DNA of 64,000 bases from Psychroserpens damuponensis (lineage in GTDB: Bacteria; Bacteroidota; Bacteroidia; Flavobacteriales; Flavobacteriaceae): NCBI RefSeq assembly GCF_000826655.1, contig NZ_JXJO01000001.1:1-64000 (forward strand), in the 5' to 3' direction. The position numbers and the translations under genes are program-made. Numbering within the stretch: position 1 is the first letter of the stretch; every line of letters begins with the position of its first letter. Below are positions 36,948-45,983 of this stretch, piece after piece. The notes beneath the pieces were generated by a model. It did no database searches, had not been told where the DNA came from, and saw only the letters and a list, made by a program, of their open reading frames with translations.

Positions 36948-37697
36948 ATGGGAAGAGCTTTTGAATTTCGTAAAGCAAGAAAAATGAAACGTTGGTCTGC
37001 AATGAGCAAAGCCTTTACTCGTATAGGTAAAGACATTGTTATGGCTGTAAAAGAAGGTGGACCAGATCCAGATTCTAACTCTCGTTTGCGTGCTGTAATT
37101 CAAAATGCGAAAGCTGTAAACATGCCAAAAGATAATGTAGAGCGTGCTATCAAAAAGGCTAGCGAAAAAGATCAAGGCGATTACAAAGAGGTCCTTTTTG
37201 AAGGATATGCACAGCATGGTATTGCAGTGCTTATAGAAACAGCAACAGATAATAACACGCGTACAGTTGCAAACGTACGTTCCTATTTTAATAAAACCGA
37301 TGGTAGTCTTGGTACATCAGGCTCTGTAGTTTTCATGTTTGATCATACTTGTAATTTTAAAGTTAAAGGTGAAGAGTTAGACCTAGAAGACCTAGAATTA
37401 GAACTCATAGATTTTGGAGTAGAAGAAATTTTTGAAGATACCGATGAAGATGAAGAAGGTAACGAAGTTACAAGCGTTATGATTTATGCACCTTTTGAAA
37501 GCTTCGGAAACATCCAGTCGTATTTAGAAACAAATAATATCGAAATTATTTCATCTGGTTTTGAGCGAATTCCCCAAGTTACAAAGCCTTTATCGGCAGA
37601 AGAAGCTCAAGATGTTGAAAAACTACTCGAAAAATTAGAAGAAGATGATGATGTACAAAATGTATATCACACGATGCAAGAGTCTACTGAGGAGTAA
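36948..37697 (+). CDS. yebC: YebC/PmpR-family translation or transcription factor
   Basis: 249 residues with the family's hallmark N-terminus (GRAFEFRKARKMKRWSAMSKAF), the GGPDPDSNSRLRAVIQNAKAVNMPKDNVERAI segment seen in all YebC proteins, and three domains ending in an acidic tail (EEDDDVQNVYHTM). Once viewed as transcription regulators, some members are now known to relieve ribosome stalling at proline runs. Its 3' end faces the hairpin repeat array. Confidence 0.94.
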   Translation: MGRAFEFRKARKMKRWSAMSKAFTRIGKDIVMAVKEGGPDPDSNSRLRAVIQNAKAVNMPKDNVERAIKKASEKDQGDYKEVLFEGYAQHGIAVLIETATDNNTRTVANVRSYFNKTDGSLGTSGSVVFMFDHTCNFKVKGEELDLEDLELELIDFGVEEIFEDTDEDEEGNEVTSVMIYAPFESFGNIQSYLETNNIEIISSGFERIPQVTKPLSAEEAQDVEKLLEKLEEDDDVQNVYHTMQESTEE

Positions 37698-37718
37698 CTC
37701 TTTTTTGCAGATTCCAAT

Positions 37719-38721
37719 TGTCATTCAGAGCGAAGCGAAGAATCTCTTTAAAAATCAATTTCTTTAAATAAAAGATTCTTCAGTCGTGCCTCCTTCTGAA
37801 TGACAAAGTGAATTTTAATTCTAAGTAGAGTGTTTTTTTAAATGCCAAATGTCATTCAGAGCGCAGCGAAGAACCTCTTTGAATAGCAACTTCTTTAAAT
37901 AAAAGATTCTTCAGTCGTGCCTCCTTCTGAATGACAAAGTGAATTTTAATTCTAAGTAGAGTGTTTTTTTTAATTACCAAATGTCATTCAGAGCGTAGCG
38001 AAGAATCTCTTTGAAAATGAACTTCTTTAAACTTAAGATTCTTCAGTCGTGCCTCCTTCTGAATGACAAAGTGAATTTTAATTCTAAGTAGAGTGTTTTT
38101 TTAAATGCCAAATGTCATTCAGAGCGCAGCGAAGAACCTCTTTGAAAATCCAACTTCTTTAGATAAAAGATTCTTCAGTCGTGCCTCCTTCTGAATGACA
38201 GAACGAAATCTAATACTAACTTGATTATATTTTAAATGCCAATTGTCATTCAGAGCGTAGCGAAGAATCTCTTTGAAAATCAATTTCTTTAAATAAAAGA
38301 TTCTTCAGTCGTGCCTCCTTCTGAATGACAGAACGAAATTTAATACTAACTTGATTATATTTTAAATGCCAATTGTCATTCAGAGCGCAGCGAAGAATCT
38401 CTTTGAAAATCCAACTTCTTTAGATAAAAGATTCTTCAGTCGTGCCTTCTTCTGAATGACAGAACGAAATCTAATACTAACTTGATTATATTTTAAATGC
38501 CAATTGTCATTCAGAGCGCAGCGAAGAATCTCTTTGAAAATCCAACTTCTTTAAATAAAAGATTCTTCAGTCGTACCTCCTTCTGAATGACCGAACGAAA
38601 TCTAATACTAACTTGATTATATTTTAAATACCAATTGTCATTCAGAGCGTAGCGAAGAATCTCTTTGAAAATCCAACTTCTTTAAATAAAAGATTCTTCA
38701 GTCGGCCTCCTTCTGAATGAC
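37719..38721. repeat. Tandem array of eight ~131-bp hairpin units, non-coding
   Basis: Units begin TGTCATTCAGAGCG at 37719, 37850, 37982, 38113, 38244, 38374, 38505 and 38636 (period 130-132 bp). Each has an ~87-bp compound inverted repeat: TGTCATTCAGA...TCTGAATGACA outside and GAAGAATCT...AGATTCTTC inside, followed by a ~44-bp linker. Linkers fall into two types: one containing TTTTAATTCTAAGTAGAGTG (first three units) and one containing TAATACTAACTTGATTATA (later units). No ORF is supported. It fills the convergent gap between yebC and the glycosyltransferase. Related single copies lie in the B12 locus. Confidence 0.93.
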
Positions 38722-38726
38722 AAAAA

Positions 38727-38772
38727 TCTCCAAATGCCAAACTCTCCAAATGACAGAACTCTCCAAATGACA
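38727..38772. repeat. Three short direct repeats (TCTCCAAATG...)
   Basis: TCTCCAAATG(C/A)CA occurs at 38727, 38743 and 38760, spaced 16-17 bp, between the hairpin array and the glycosyltransferase stop. Confidence 0.7.
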
Positions 38773-38778
38773 AAAAAC

Positions 38779-40008
38779 TCACTTATTCTTCTCCTCAATC
38801 CACTTACTCATATACTTTGTGCTTTGTAATGTATGATGCTGTAACAATTGACCAATAAAATTGTGCTGCCTATGAGCCTCTAAATTATCAATTAATTCTT
38901 GTAGTCGATTTTGAAGTTCACTTTCAAAATGATCTTTAGAAAATTGCTGTTCTAAAATTTCAAAGCCTAAATCTTGTTGTGTGGTCCAGATAGAATTATC
39001 TGTATATAATTTGATAGCATGATGGATAAATGCTTCCGAAGCATCACAAACAAAATCTTGATTAGAATCATCAACAATCCCTTCTACTCCAATTGTAGTG
39101 GACACAAACGGCGTTCCGTTTTGCATGGCATCAAACAGTTTCCCCTTTAGTCCAGCTCCAAACCTAATTGGAGCCAAAAGCACTTTAGAATTTTGCATAA
39201 CTAGGTTAACATCTTCAGCAAATCCTTGTATTAAAAAGCCTTCTTTTTCGTTGTGTAATTGATTTACTTTTTGTGACGCATACGAGCCGTAATTATGTAT
39301 TTGAGCATTTGGTAATTTGGCTCTAATACCTGGCCAAATGGTTTGTTTTAAATAGAGTAAAGCATTATAATTAGGTTCATGTAAAAAGTTTCCAATAGAT
39401 ATAAAATGCTGTCGTTCTTGATAAGCAGGATACTTATTCTTCTTTTCTTCGGAAATTGGCGCAACCAGAAACGGTAGGTAAAGTAATAACGATGTATCTA
39501 TTTTAAACGTGTTTTGAAGTAGGCTCATTTCCGAAGTAGAAATAATCAAACTCAAATCGCAACGATAGATACTTGCAATTTCGCGTTTTGTGGTATCATT
39601 ATATAAATTAGCAGTTGTAACTTCAAGATTATCTTTAAACGCTTGCTGCCTGGCACGTCTTAAAAAATGTAAATCTTCGGTATCTAGAATTTTTATCGCT
39701 TTTGGGCACTGTTGAGAAACTCGCCAGCCAAACTGCTCCTCTGTCATAAACCGATCAAACAAAACGACATCTGGATTGCATGTTAATACAAAATCATCAA
39801 AGCTAGAACTATTAAGTTCAATCGTAGCTTTCTCAACTCCAATAGATGCTAAATCAAACGCATTATCGCTTTTAGCACAAGCACTTGCAAAGGTGATATG
39901 ATATCCTTGGGATTGAAAAAAGGAAATTAATTGCATCATCCTGCTTCCTGCAGCAGAACTTTTAGGCTCTGGCCAAACAAAACCGATGATTAATACTGTT
40001 GAATTCAA
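38779..40008 (-). CDS. Glycosyltransferase (GT4/GT-B-like)
   Basis: 409 residues. The N-terminal half starts MNSTVLIIGFVWPEPKSSAAG, with a typical GT-B Rossmann start and donor/acceptor loop. The C-terminal half has the nucleotide-sugar motif PIRFGAGLKGKLFDAMQNGTPFVST followed by GVEGI. No signal or membrane segment is seen. It probably works at the inner face of the membrane in polysaccharide or glycan synthesis. The substrate is unknown. Starts four bases after the haem-binding gene's stop, so the two are likely co-transcribed. Confidence 0.85.
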   Translation of the reverse strand: MNSTVLIIGFVWPEPKSSAAGSRMMQLISFFQSQGYHITFASACAKSDNAFDLASIGVEKATIELNSSSFDDFVLTCNPDVVLFDRFMTEEQFGWRVSQQCPKAIKILDTEDLHFLRRARQQAFKDNLEVTTANLYNDTTKREIASIYRCDLSLIISTSEMSLLQNTFKIDTSLLLYLPFLVAPISEEKKNKYPAYQERQHFISIGNFLHEPNYNALLYLKQTIWPGIRAKLPNAQIHNYGSYASQKVNQLHNEKEGFLIQGFAEDVNLVMQNSKVLLAPIRFGAGLKGKLFDAMQNGTPFVSTTIGVEGIVDDSNQDFVCDASEAFIHHAIKLYTDNSIWTTQQDLGFEILEQQFSKDHFESELQNRLQELIDNLEAHRQHNFIGQLLQHHTLQSTKYMSKWIEEKNK

Positions 40009-40012
40009 AAGG

Positions 40013-40486
40013 CTATTGCGCTTTTAATTGTTCTTGATAATTAGCTTGTACTTCTTTTCCCCAAGCAACAACTGCAGCAATTTGCGCATCGGTTAAATTT
40101 GCATCACCATGAGTGTAAGTGTAAGATTCTAGAGGCATCTTTTTTTCTTCAACCTCTTCAACCATTTCGTGTATTTTATGCTCTTTCTTTTTTAAATCAT
40201 AACCATCCCAAGCCGACATATTGAAATGTTTTTTTCCGTCTTCAACATGATCTGCCAACCAATAATTTACAGGTGTTATTTTATTGTACCAAGGGTATCG
40301 TGTTACATCTGTATGACAGTCATAACAAGTATTCTCTAATATACTTTTAACATCACTTGGCGGATTCGTTTCAGATAAAAACGCATTCACTGTAGTTATA
40401 TCACCTTCGTTTCTATCTGGTCCAAAAAATTGCATAATGATAAAAACAATTAATAATGCAACGAGTATTTTTTTTATAATTTTCAT
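40013..40486 (-). CDS. Haem-binding domain protein, membrane-anchored
   Basis: 157 residues with one N-terminal membrane segment (about 7-21) and a single c-type haem motif CYDCH (Cys54, Cys57, His58) in ENTCYDCHTDVTRYPWYNKITPVN, the pattern of the Bacteroidota haem-binding (Haem_bd) domain. A Met in KMPLESYT could be the distal ligand. Predicted periplasmic electron carrier or sensor. It is upstream of the glycosyltransferase without an obvious functional link. Confidence 0.87.
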   Translation of the reverse strand: MKIIKKILVALLIVFIIMQFFGPDRNEGDITTVNAFLSETNPPSDVKSILENTCYDCHTDVTRYPWYNKITPVNYWLADHVEDGKKHFNMSAWDGYDLKKKEHKIHEMVEEVEEKKMPLESYTYTHGDANLTDAQIAAVVAWGKEVQANYQEQLKAQ

Positions 40487-40534
40487 GTGGTTATATTTAT
40501 ATATTGACTAAGCTATAAAAGTAAAACAATCCAT

Positions 40535-41113
40535 TTGACTACCGAAGCACTTTATAAAGAATTAAACTATGTAAACCACTCGCGAGAAAAGCGTTTGCAT
40601 TATGCGAATTTGGTGATTGACCATCCTGAATTGATTCCGAAGTTACTAGATATTTTATTTAGGGTTGATGATAAGATTTCTTGTAGAGCTGCATGGGTTT
40701 TTGAATTTATGTGTAGTAAAGATATTGAGTCTTGCATTCCTTATTTAGATGTATTTACCGAAAACATACATCGTGTACACTTAGATCCAGCTGTTCGACC
40801 AGTAGCAAAAGTTTGTGAGTGTTTAGCAAATGCATATTATGGCAAAGAAGACAATAACGTAAAAAACACACTACTACATCATCATAAAGAAAAAATTGTT
40901 GAATCCTGTTTTGATTGGTTAATCAATGACGAAAAAGTCGCACCTAAAGCCTACGGAATGAATGCATTATACCTACTTGGCACAGAAATAGATTGGATTC
41001 ACCCAGAATTAGCACTGATTTTGGAGCGCGATTTCTCCTCACAAAGTGCTGCTTTTAAAGCGAGAGCTAGGCATATACTTAAAAAAATTAATAAGCAAAA
41101 ATCCCGATCATAG
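40535..41113 (+). CDS. HEAT-like helical protein, unknown function
   Basis: 192 residues from a TTG start. All-helical pattern with repeated short helices (HPELIPKLLDILFRVDDKIS, ACRAAWVFEFMC-like, KAYGMNALYLLG), resembling HEAT/ARM repeats. It precedes purB in the same direction and may be co-expressed with it. In related genomes such proteins are sometimes labelled adenylosuccinate lyase, but no lyase motif is present here. Confidence 0.7.
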   Translation: MTTEALYKELNYVNHSREKRLHYANLVIDHPELIPKLLDILFRVDDKISCRAAWVFEFMCSKDIESCIPYLDVFTENIHRVHLDPAVRPVAKVCECLANAYYGKEDNNVKNTLLHHHKEKIVESCFDWLINDEKVAPKAYGMNALYLLGTEIDWIHPELALILERDFSSQSAAFKARARHILKKINKQKSRS

Positions 41114-41178
41114 CCTAGCTAATAGAGAATCAAATGTTATCTTTGTTTACTTTATTAATAGGCAACAAAACCACAACC

Positions 41179-42522
41179 ATGTCATTATCATCACTTAACG
41201 CCATCTCACCAATTGATGGTCGCTATAGAAGTAAAGTTAGTAATCTTGCACCTTATTTCTCTGAAGAAGCACTTATTAAATACAGAGTTTTAGTAGAAAT
41301 AGAATATTTTATTGCGCTTTGTGAAGCCGATTTACCACAACTTAAAGGTATTGACACGTCAGTTTTTGATGACTTAAGAGCCATTTACACGTCTTTTTCT
41401 GCGGAAGATGCGCAAGCTATAAAAGATATTGAAGCCATTACAAACCATGATGTAAAAGCGGTTGAGTATTTTATTAAAGAAAAATTTGATGCCTTAAAAT
41501 TAGAAGCATATAAAGAGTTTATCCATTTTGGATTAACATCACAAGATATTAATAATACAGCCATTCCTTTAAGTATTAAAGAGGCAATGAATGATGTTTA
41601 TGTCCCTGAATATCTTGAAGTACTAAATAAATTAAAAGCATTAGCAAATGACTGGGCAGATATCCCAATGCTTGCAAGAACACATGGTCAGCCTGCATCT
41701 CCTACACGTTTGGGTAAAGAAATTCAGGTTTTTGTAACCCGTTTAGAAGAACAATTTAATTTATTAAACGATGTACCAAGTGCTGCAAAATTTGGTGGAG
41801 CAACAGGTAATTTTAATGCGCATAAAGTGGCCTATCCTAAAAAGGACTGGAAAGCTTTTGGAACTAATTTTGTGCAAGAAAAACTAGGTTTACAACATTC
41901 ATTTCCTACCACGCAAATTGAACATTATGACCATATGGCTGCGTTATTTGATGCTTTAAAACGCATCAATACAATACTTATTGATTTGGATAGAGATATT
42001 TGGACCTATGTATCAATGGATTATTTTAAGCAAAAAATTAAAAAAGGAGAAGTTGGAAGCAGCGCAATGCCACACAAAGTAAATCCTATTGATTTTGAAA
42101 ACTCTGAAGGCAACTTAGGTATCGCAAATGCGATTTTTGAGCATTTATCTGCAAAACTACCTATTTCTAGACTGCAACGCGATTTAACTGATAGTACAGT
42201 ATTAAGAAACGTTGGTGTGCCTTTTGGACATACCATTATTGGTTTTAAATCTACACTTAAAGGTTTAAACAAATTATTACTCAACGAACCTAAGTTTGCT
42301 CAAGACTTAGAGAATAACTGGGCTGTGGTTGCCGAAGCTATCCAAACGATTTTACGTCGTGAGGCCTATCCTAATCCTTATGAAGCGTTAAAAGGCTTAA
42401 CTAGAACCAACGACACAATCAACGAACGTTCTATTTCAGAATTTATTGATACCTTAGACGTTCCCGAAGACATAAAAACCGAATTAAAAGCTATTAACCC
42501 AAGCAACTATACAGGAATCTAA
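41179..42522 (+). CDS. purB: Adenylosuccinate lyase
   Basis: 447 residues from ATG 41179 (MSLSSLNAISPIDGRY). An upstream in-frame ATG at 41134 would add 15 hydrophobic residues not seen in the family. The fumarase-superfamily signature GSSAMPHKVNPI contains the catalytic Ser295. THGQPASPT and HFGLTSQDINNTA are also present. It acts twice in purine synthesis (SAICAR to AICAR, and adenylosuccinate to AMP). The size and subgroup resemble E. coli PurB. Confidence 0.95.
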   Translation: MSLSSLNAISPIDGRYRSKVSNLAPYFSEEALIKYRVLVEIEYFIALCEADLPQLKGIDTSVFDDLRAIYTSFSAEDAQAIKDIEAITNHDVKAVEYFIKEKFDALKLEAYKEFIHFGLTSQDINNTAIPLSIKEAMNDVYVPEYLEVLNKLKALANDWADIPMLARTHGQPASPTRLGKEIQVFVTRLEEQFNLLNDVPSAAKFGGATGNFNAHKVAYPKKDWKAFGTNFVQEKLGLQHSFPTTQIEHYDHMAALFDALKRINTILIDLDRDIWTYVSMDYFKQKIKKGEVGSSAMPHKVNPIDFENSEGNLGIANAIFEHLSAKLPISRLQRDLTDSTVLRNVGVPFGHTIIGFKSTLKGLNKLLLNEPKFAQDLENNWAVVAEAIQTILRREAYPNPYEALKGLTRTNDTINERSISEFIDTLDVPEDIKTELKAINPSNYTGI

Positions 42523-42526
42523 TATT

Positions 42527-42712
42527 ATGAAAATGCCTTCTAAAAACACACTAGCACTTTTGTTTACAGGAGTTATTGAGCTTTGTTTTTTAGTATTTGG
42601 CATTTTAGATATTTTAGATTATTTCATTGTAAAGGTGATTTTATTTTCTTCATTCTCCTTATTAGCATTCTATTTGATATGTATTGTAATGAAAGATTCT
42701 GAGGTCGAGTAA
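42527..42712 (+). CDS. Small two-helix membrane protein, unknown
   Basis: 61 residues, four bases after purB, with hydrophobic segments at about 8-28 and 33-54. No family recognised. The close spacing after purB and the next membrane gene suggest one transcript. Confidence 0.55.
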   Translation: MKMPSKNTLALLFTGVIELCFLVFGILDILDYFIVKVILFSSFSLLAFYLICIVMKDSEVE

Positions 42713-42737
42713 TGGTATTTAATTAGAATTGAGTGTT

Positions 42738-43349
42738 ATGATAAACCGATTTCTAAAAGCTAAACATTGGCATATATTTGTTTTAATGTATGGGCTACCA
42801 ATTATATTACAAATTTTTATGTTTAGCTCGATGTCCTCTCAATTTGAAGTGCGTGAGCATCCAGACCCTACCTTTATGGTTGATTTTTTTACATTATTCC
42901 CAATCATTATGGTGATTTATATGGGACTGTTTTTTGGTTGGTTTTGGTCTATTGCCATTGGATTACAAAAACACATCCCAATAGAGCTTAGGTTGAATTT
43001 AAAAAAATTTAAAATATTCTTTTTCATTCCGCTCCTTTATATCTTATTTTTTATGATGCTCATCTCATCTACTTTTTATAATGTATCCTCTGGAGATCAT
43101 GCAGCTGCAGGCATAATGAGTAAAATGATGCTGTTTATTGTCCCAATGCATTTATTTTCCATGTTCTGTATGTTTTATTTACTGTATGTTTCATCTAAAA
43201 CAATAAAAACTGTAGAGCTACAAAAAAACGTCTCTTTTAGCGATTTTATTGGAGAATTTTTTATGATTTGGTTCTTTCCTATAGGCATTTGGTTTATTCA
43301 ACCTAGAATCAATAAAATTGTAAGTGAAACGAGTACTCTTAATGATTAG
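42738..43349 (+). CDS. Integral membrane protein, unknown
   Basis: 203 residues from ATG 42738; a TTG three codons upstream is less likely. Four or five membrane segments: LPIILQIFMFSS, FFTLFPIIMVIYMGLFFGWF, FFIPLLYILFFMMLIS, MLFIVPMHLFSMFCMFYLLY and a C-terminal IWFFPIGIWFIQPRIN. That last motif is seen in uncharacterised Bacteroidota membrane proteins. Function unknown. Confidence 0.65.
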   Translation: MINRFLKAKHWHIFVLMYGLPIILQIFMFSSMSSQFEVREHPDPTFMVDFFTLFPIIMVIYMGLFFGWFWSIAIGLQKHIPIELRLNLKKFKIFFFIPLLYILFFMMLISSTFYNVSSGDHAAAGIMSKMMLFIVPMHLFSMFCMFYLLYVSSKTIKTVELQKNVSFSDFIGEFFMIWFFPIGIWFIQPRINKIVSETSTLND

Positions 43350-43412
43350 TATAGCAGTATTAATTTCTAACTAAAATTCATTACTCTTCTTTTTTCTTCG
43401 GAAATAGGCTCA

Positions 43413-43449
43413 CAAAAAAACCACCTCAAGTGGTCAGACCTGAAGTGGT
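43413..43449 (-). terminator. Terminator for the ECF sigma/DUF4252 operon
   Basis: Read on the minus strand, ACCACTTCA (43449-43441) pairs with TGAGGTGGT (43428-43420), with one wobble, and is followed by a T-run. Confidence 0.75.
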
Positions 43450-43507
43450 AATTAACATTTAAATCAATAGTGCTATTGGTTTAAAATACTTGTGATAAGT
43501 ATTGGTT

Positions 43508-44053
43508 TTAATTAAAAAATCCTGAAAACTTCTCTAATGGTGAGTTTTCTATATCAGAATCTTGTATGACTTTGGCTAGCTCTGCTATTTTATTAAAATT
43601 CATATCATTACCTAAAACTCTTATAACGCCAAATCCTGCCGTATTAGAATTTCCGAAGAGAATAAACTCATCAATAGCATCACCTTCGCCTATACATTTA
43701 ATGACGAATTTTCCATCGGTAGAATTTCCGCCACGCATTAATTCTTCATACTCAGGATTTTTAAGAATGGTTTTAACCTTAGCGTACTCTATATCCATTT
43801 GTGCTTGATTACTCTCGTCTAAAACAAAGGCAATTAAACTCAATTTTTCAATAGACTCATAAGCTTCTAATTGCTCTTTTGTAAGGGACGCTTCATCGAT
43901 ATCTAAGATACTCACTGGCACATCTAATGATGTAAATCCTGGTGCCAATTCATTATCAACGTAGTACGTTTGCAATGTTTGATCTTGATTGCAACTTTGT
44001 AAAGTTACAACCAAGATGAACATTGTGATTATTGATTTGATTGATGTGTTCAT
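43508..44053 (-). CDS. DUF4252 lipoprotein
   Basis: 181 residues from the ATG at 44053 (MNTSIKSIITMFILVVTLQSC), which gives a clean lipoprotein signal (Cys21). The longer frame from 44086 adds an implausible charged tail. The mature part matches the DUF4252 pattern, with EFILFGNSNTAGFGVIRVLGNDM. Last gene of the sigma factor operon, paralogous to its neighbour. Function unknown. Confidence 0.8.
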   Translation of the reverse strand: MNTSIKSIITMFILVVTLQSCNQDQTLQTYYVDNELAPGFTSLDVPVSILDIDEASLTKEQLEAYESIEKLSLIAFVLDESNQAQMDIEYAKVKTILKNPEYEELMRGGNSTDGKFVIKCIGEGDAIDEFILFGNSNTAGFGVIRVLGNDMNFNKIAELAKVIQDSDIENSPLEKFSGFFN

Positions 44054-44145
44054 GTGTTTATATTTATTATTTTTCAATGGCCACATGCAGTTCGCTGTTC
44101 ATAATTCTCTTGAACGATAATGCTTTTAACATGCTCGGGTCATAA

Positions 44146-44715
44146 TTAGTTCTTTTTACCAACTTTTTCTAAATTCTTACCTCCAGGTACATTCATGGTA
44201 CTTGTAATTTTAGAGATTTCTCTTAAATCGATATCACCTGTAATTGATACGACAACTGTTTCAAACTCACGTTTTTCACCATTGATGACAACGCTCTTTT
44301 CTTTTGTAAGTTCTCCTAACCCACTAATAAGCATAAATAATTCTTTTACGTGGTTTTCATCTCGTCCTTCTTTTACATAAAATTTTACGGTTTGGTCACC
44401 ATCTTTAAAACGCATTAATTCACTTAAGTTTGCTTTGTTGATATGACCTTCGGCATCTGCTTTCATATTTTTAGAAATTGTAGTGTTACCTGTACTTAAA
44501 ATTTTCACACTTTCAATTTTCTTGGCCATTTCTAAGAATTTCTGAGCATCTGGATCATCTAAATCAATGTCTATAGATGCAAGCATACTAAACATTTTTT
44601 GATTGATTACACCTGAGCTCACGTCTTTCATATCTTCATATTTATCAAACATACTTTGACCATATGAGACTGAACTTATTAATGCTATTGCGACTATTAC
44701 TATTAATTTCTTCAT
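44146..44715 (-). CDS. DUF4252 exported protein
   Basis: 189 residues; signal peptide MKKLIVIVAIALISSVSYGQ, no lipobox. DUF4252-like core with SMLASIDIDLDDPDAQ, VKFYVKEGRDENHVKEL and VVSITGDIDLREISKI. It lies between an anti-sigma-like membrane gene and a second DUF4252 gene. The conserved cluster suggests an envelope output of the sigma factor. Confidence 0.82.
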   Translation of the reverse strand: MKKLIVIVAIALISSVSYGQSMFDKYEDMKDVSSGVINQKMFSMLASIDIDLDDPDAQKFLEMAKKIESVKILSTGNTTISKNMKADAEGHINKANLSELMRFKDGDQTVKFYVKEGRDENHVKELFMLISGLGELTKEKSVVINGEKREFETVVVSITGDIDLREISKITSTMNVPGGKNLEKVGKKN

Positions 44716-44726
44716 AATTTTAATTT

Positions 44727-45248
44727 TTACTTGTTTTTGTTTTGTTTTTTCTTTTTTGATTTTAAAATCTTGTTGGTAGCTTTAGAAAATTCAGACACAT
44801 GTTCAAAATTCTCAGCACCTTCAGATAATTTTTTAGACATTAATCCAAAAGCGGCTATATTACTTTCACCTTGCTCAAATTTTGAACCTACAAGGTCAAA
44901 AACTTCTACAGCTTGGTTATAAGCAATCTGTTCTTCAGCAGAAAGATCACTAAATGTCTTTTTAGTATCACCAAATTGGGTGGTGAAAATCCCTAACGAG
45001 AGTACTAATAATGCTGCGACAGAAATCCATTGATAGATGTAACTCTTTTTAGTTTTTGCTGGAACGTCCTTTGTATATAAATCCTCTTGTTTTGTTGTGT
45101 TAAAGTATTGAAATAGGGGTTTGTACGACTCCAAATGTGGTGCTACCTCATCTTGAGCAAAATATGCTTTGAGTTGCTGCTCTTCTTTAATGGTGGTTTC
45201 ACCATTGTCGTACTTTTCCAGTAGTTTTTCTATACTATTTAATACCAT
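44727..45248 (-). CDS. Putative anti-sigma factor, single-pass membrane protein
   Basis: 173 residues: ~65 cytoplasmic residues (SIEKLLEKYDNGETTIKEEQQLKAYF, typical of Bacteroidota anti-sigma N-termini), a membrane helix at about 71-90, and a periplasmic helical Lys-rich tail. It overlaps the 3' end of the sigma factor gene by 14 bp, the arrangement of sigma/anti-sigma pairs. No ZAS zinc motif is visible, so the assignment rests on context and topology. Confidence 0.7.
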   Translation of the reverse strand: MVLNSIEKLLEKYDNGETTIKEEQQLKAYFAQDEVAPHLESYKPLFQYFNTTKQEDLYTKDVPAKTKKSYIYQWISVAALLVLSLGIFTTQFGDTKKTFSDLSAEEQIAYNQAVEVFDLVGSKFEQGESNIAAFGLMSKKLSEGAENFEHVSEFSKATNKILKSKKKKQNKNK

Positions 45249-45744
45249 AGCGATGTGTATTAGTTAATTTTTCTCTTATTGTTTTTCTAGCTCTAGATAA
45301 TGCGACTCTAATTGCCGTAGGATTCATCTCTACTACTTTTGCAATCTCATCAAAGTCATACTCTTCTATATCTCTAAGCTGTAATATTATTTTTTGTTGC
45401 TCAGGTAACTCTTCAATTATTTTAGACACCCAATCTACACTATCTCTTGCTTCTACTTGTTTTTCTAATGAGGTGTTTTTCTCTTCGTAATTACTATGAA
45501 CTATTTTCAAATTTTGTGCCTGTTTTGATTTTAAACGATCTAAACAAAAATTCTTTGTCATGGTCATAGAAAATGCTTCAACGTTTTTGTATTCGGCAAT
45601 TTTCTGTTTATTCTTCCATAATTTCAGTAAAATCTCTTGCGTTGCATCTTCTGCTTCTTCACGAGAAACGAGCAGTCTTTTTGCTAAACGAAAGACCTTA
45701 TCCTTAAAAGGCAATACCAATTTTGTAAAATCAGTTTGTGTCAT
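45235..45744 (-). CDS. ECF RNA polymerase sigma factor
   Basis: 169 residues with region 2 (FKDKVFRLAKRLLVSREEAEDATQEILLKLW) and region 4 (LPEQQKIILQLRDIEEYDFDEIAKVVEMNPTAIRVALSRARKTIREKL). No signal. It heads the operon sigma - anti-sigma-like - DUF4252 - DUF4252 and probably directs its own transcription in response to an envelope signal (family knowledge). Confidence 0.93.
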   Translation of the reverse strand: MTQTDFTKLVLPFKDKVFRLAKRLLVSREEAEDATQEILLKLWKNKQKIAEYKNVEAFSMTMTKNFCLDRLKSKQAQNLKIVHSNYEEKNTSLEKQVEARDSVDWVSKIIEELPEQQKIILQLRDIEEYDFDEIAKVVEMNPTAIRVALSRARKTIREKLTNTHRYGIK

Positions 45745-45983
45745 TTGTGGTTGGTTAGTTAAAAAACGAGTGATTAATTCCGCTTCTTATTATTACGACG
45801 AGCATGCTTCAGTTTTGTTACAAGTTATTTTTTAATTTACAATAATGTAAGTAAATTTAGAGTTTACTAGACTGATGAGTCTGTATCTATTGAAAAAGAA
45901 AATTAATCTAAAATTTCAGAATAAAAGTAGAACAATGCTATGATCTCTTTTTTTCTTCGGAAATTTTAAAACACGAAAACTAC

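Noticed and set aside
37719-38721. 131-bp array as a CRISPR
   Set aside because: Repeats and linkers are both conserved, unit length is far too long, and there are no cas genes nearby.
41134-41178. Upstream ATG for PurB
   Set aside because: It adds residues unlike the family; MSLSSLNAISPIDGRY is the expected start.
44054-44086. Upstream start for the DUF4252 lipoprotein
   Set aside because: It would place a charged stretch before the lipoprotein signal; the ATG at 44053 fits.
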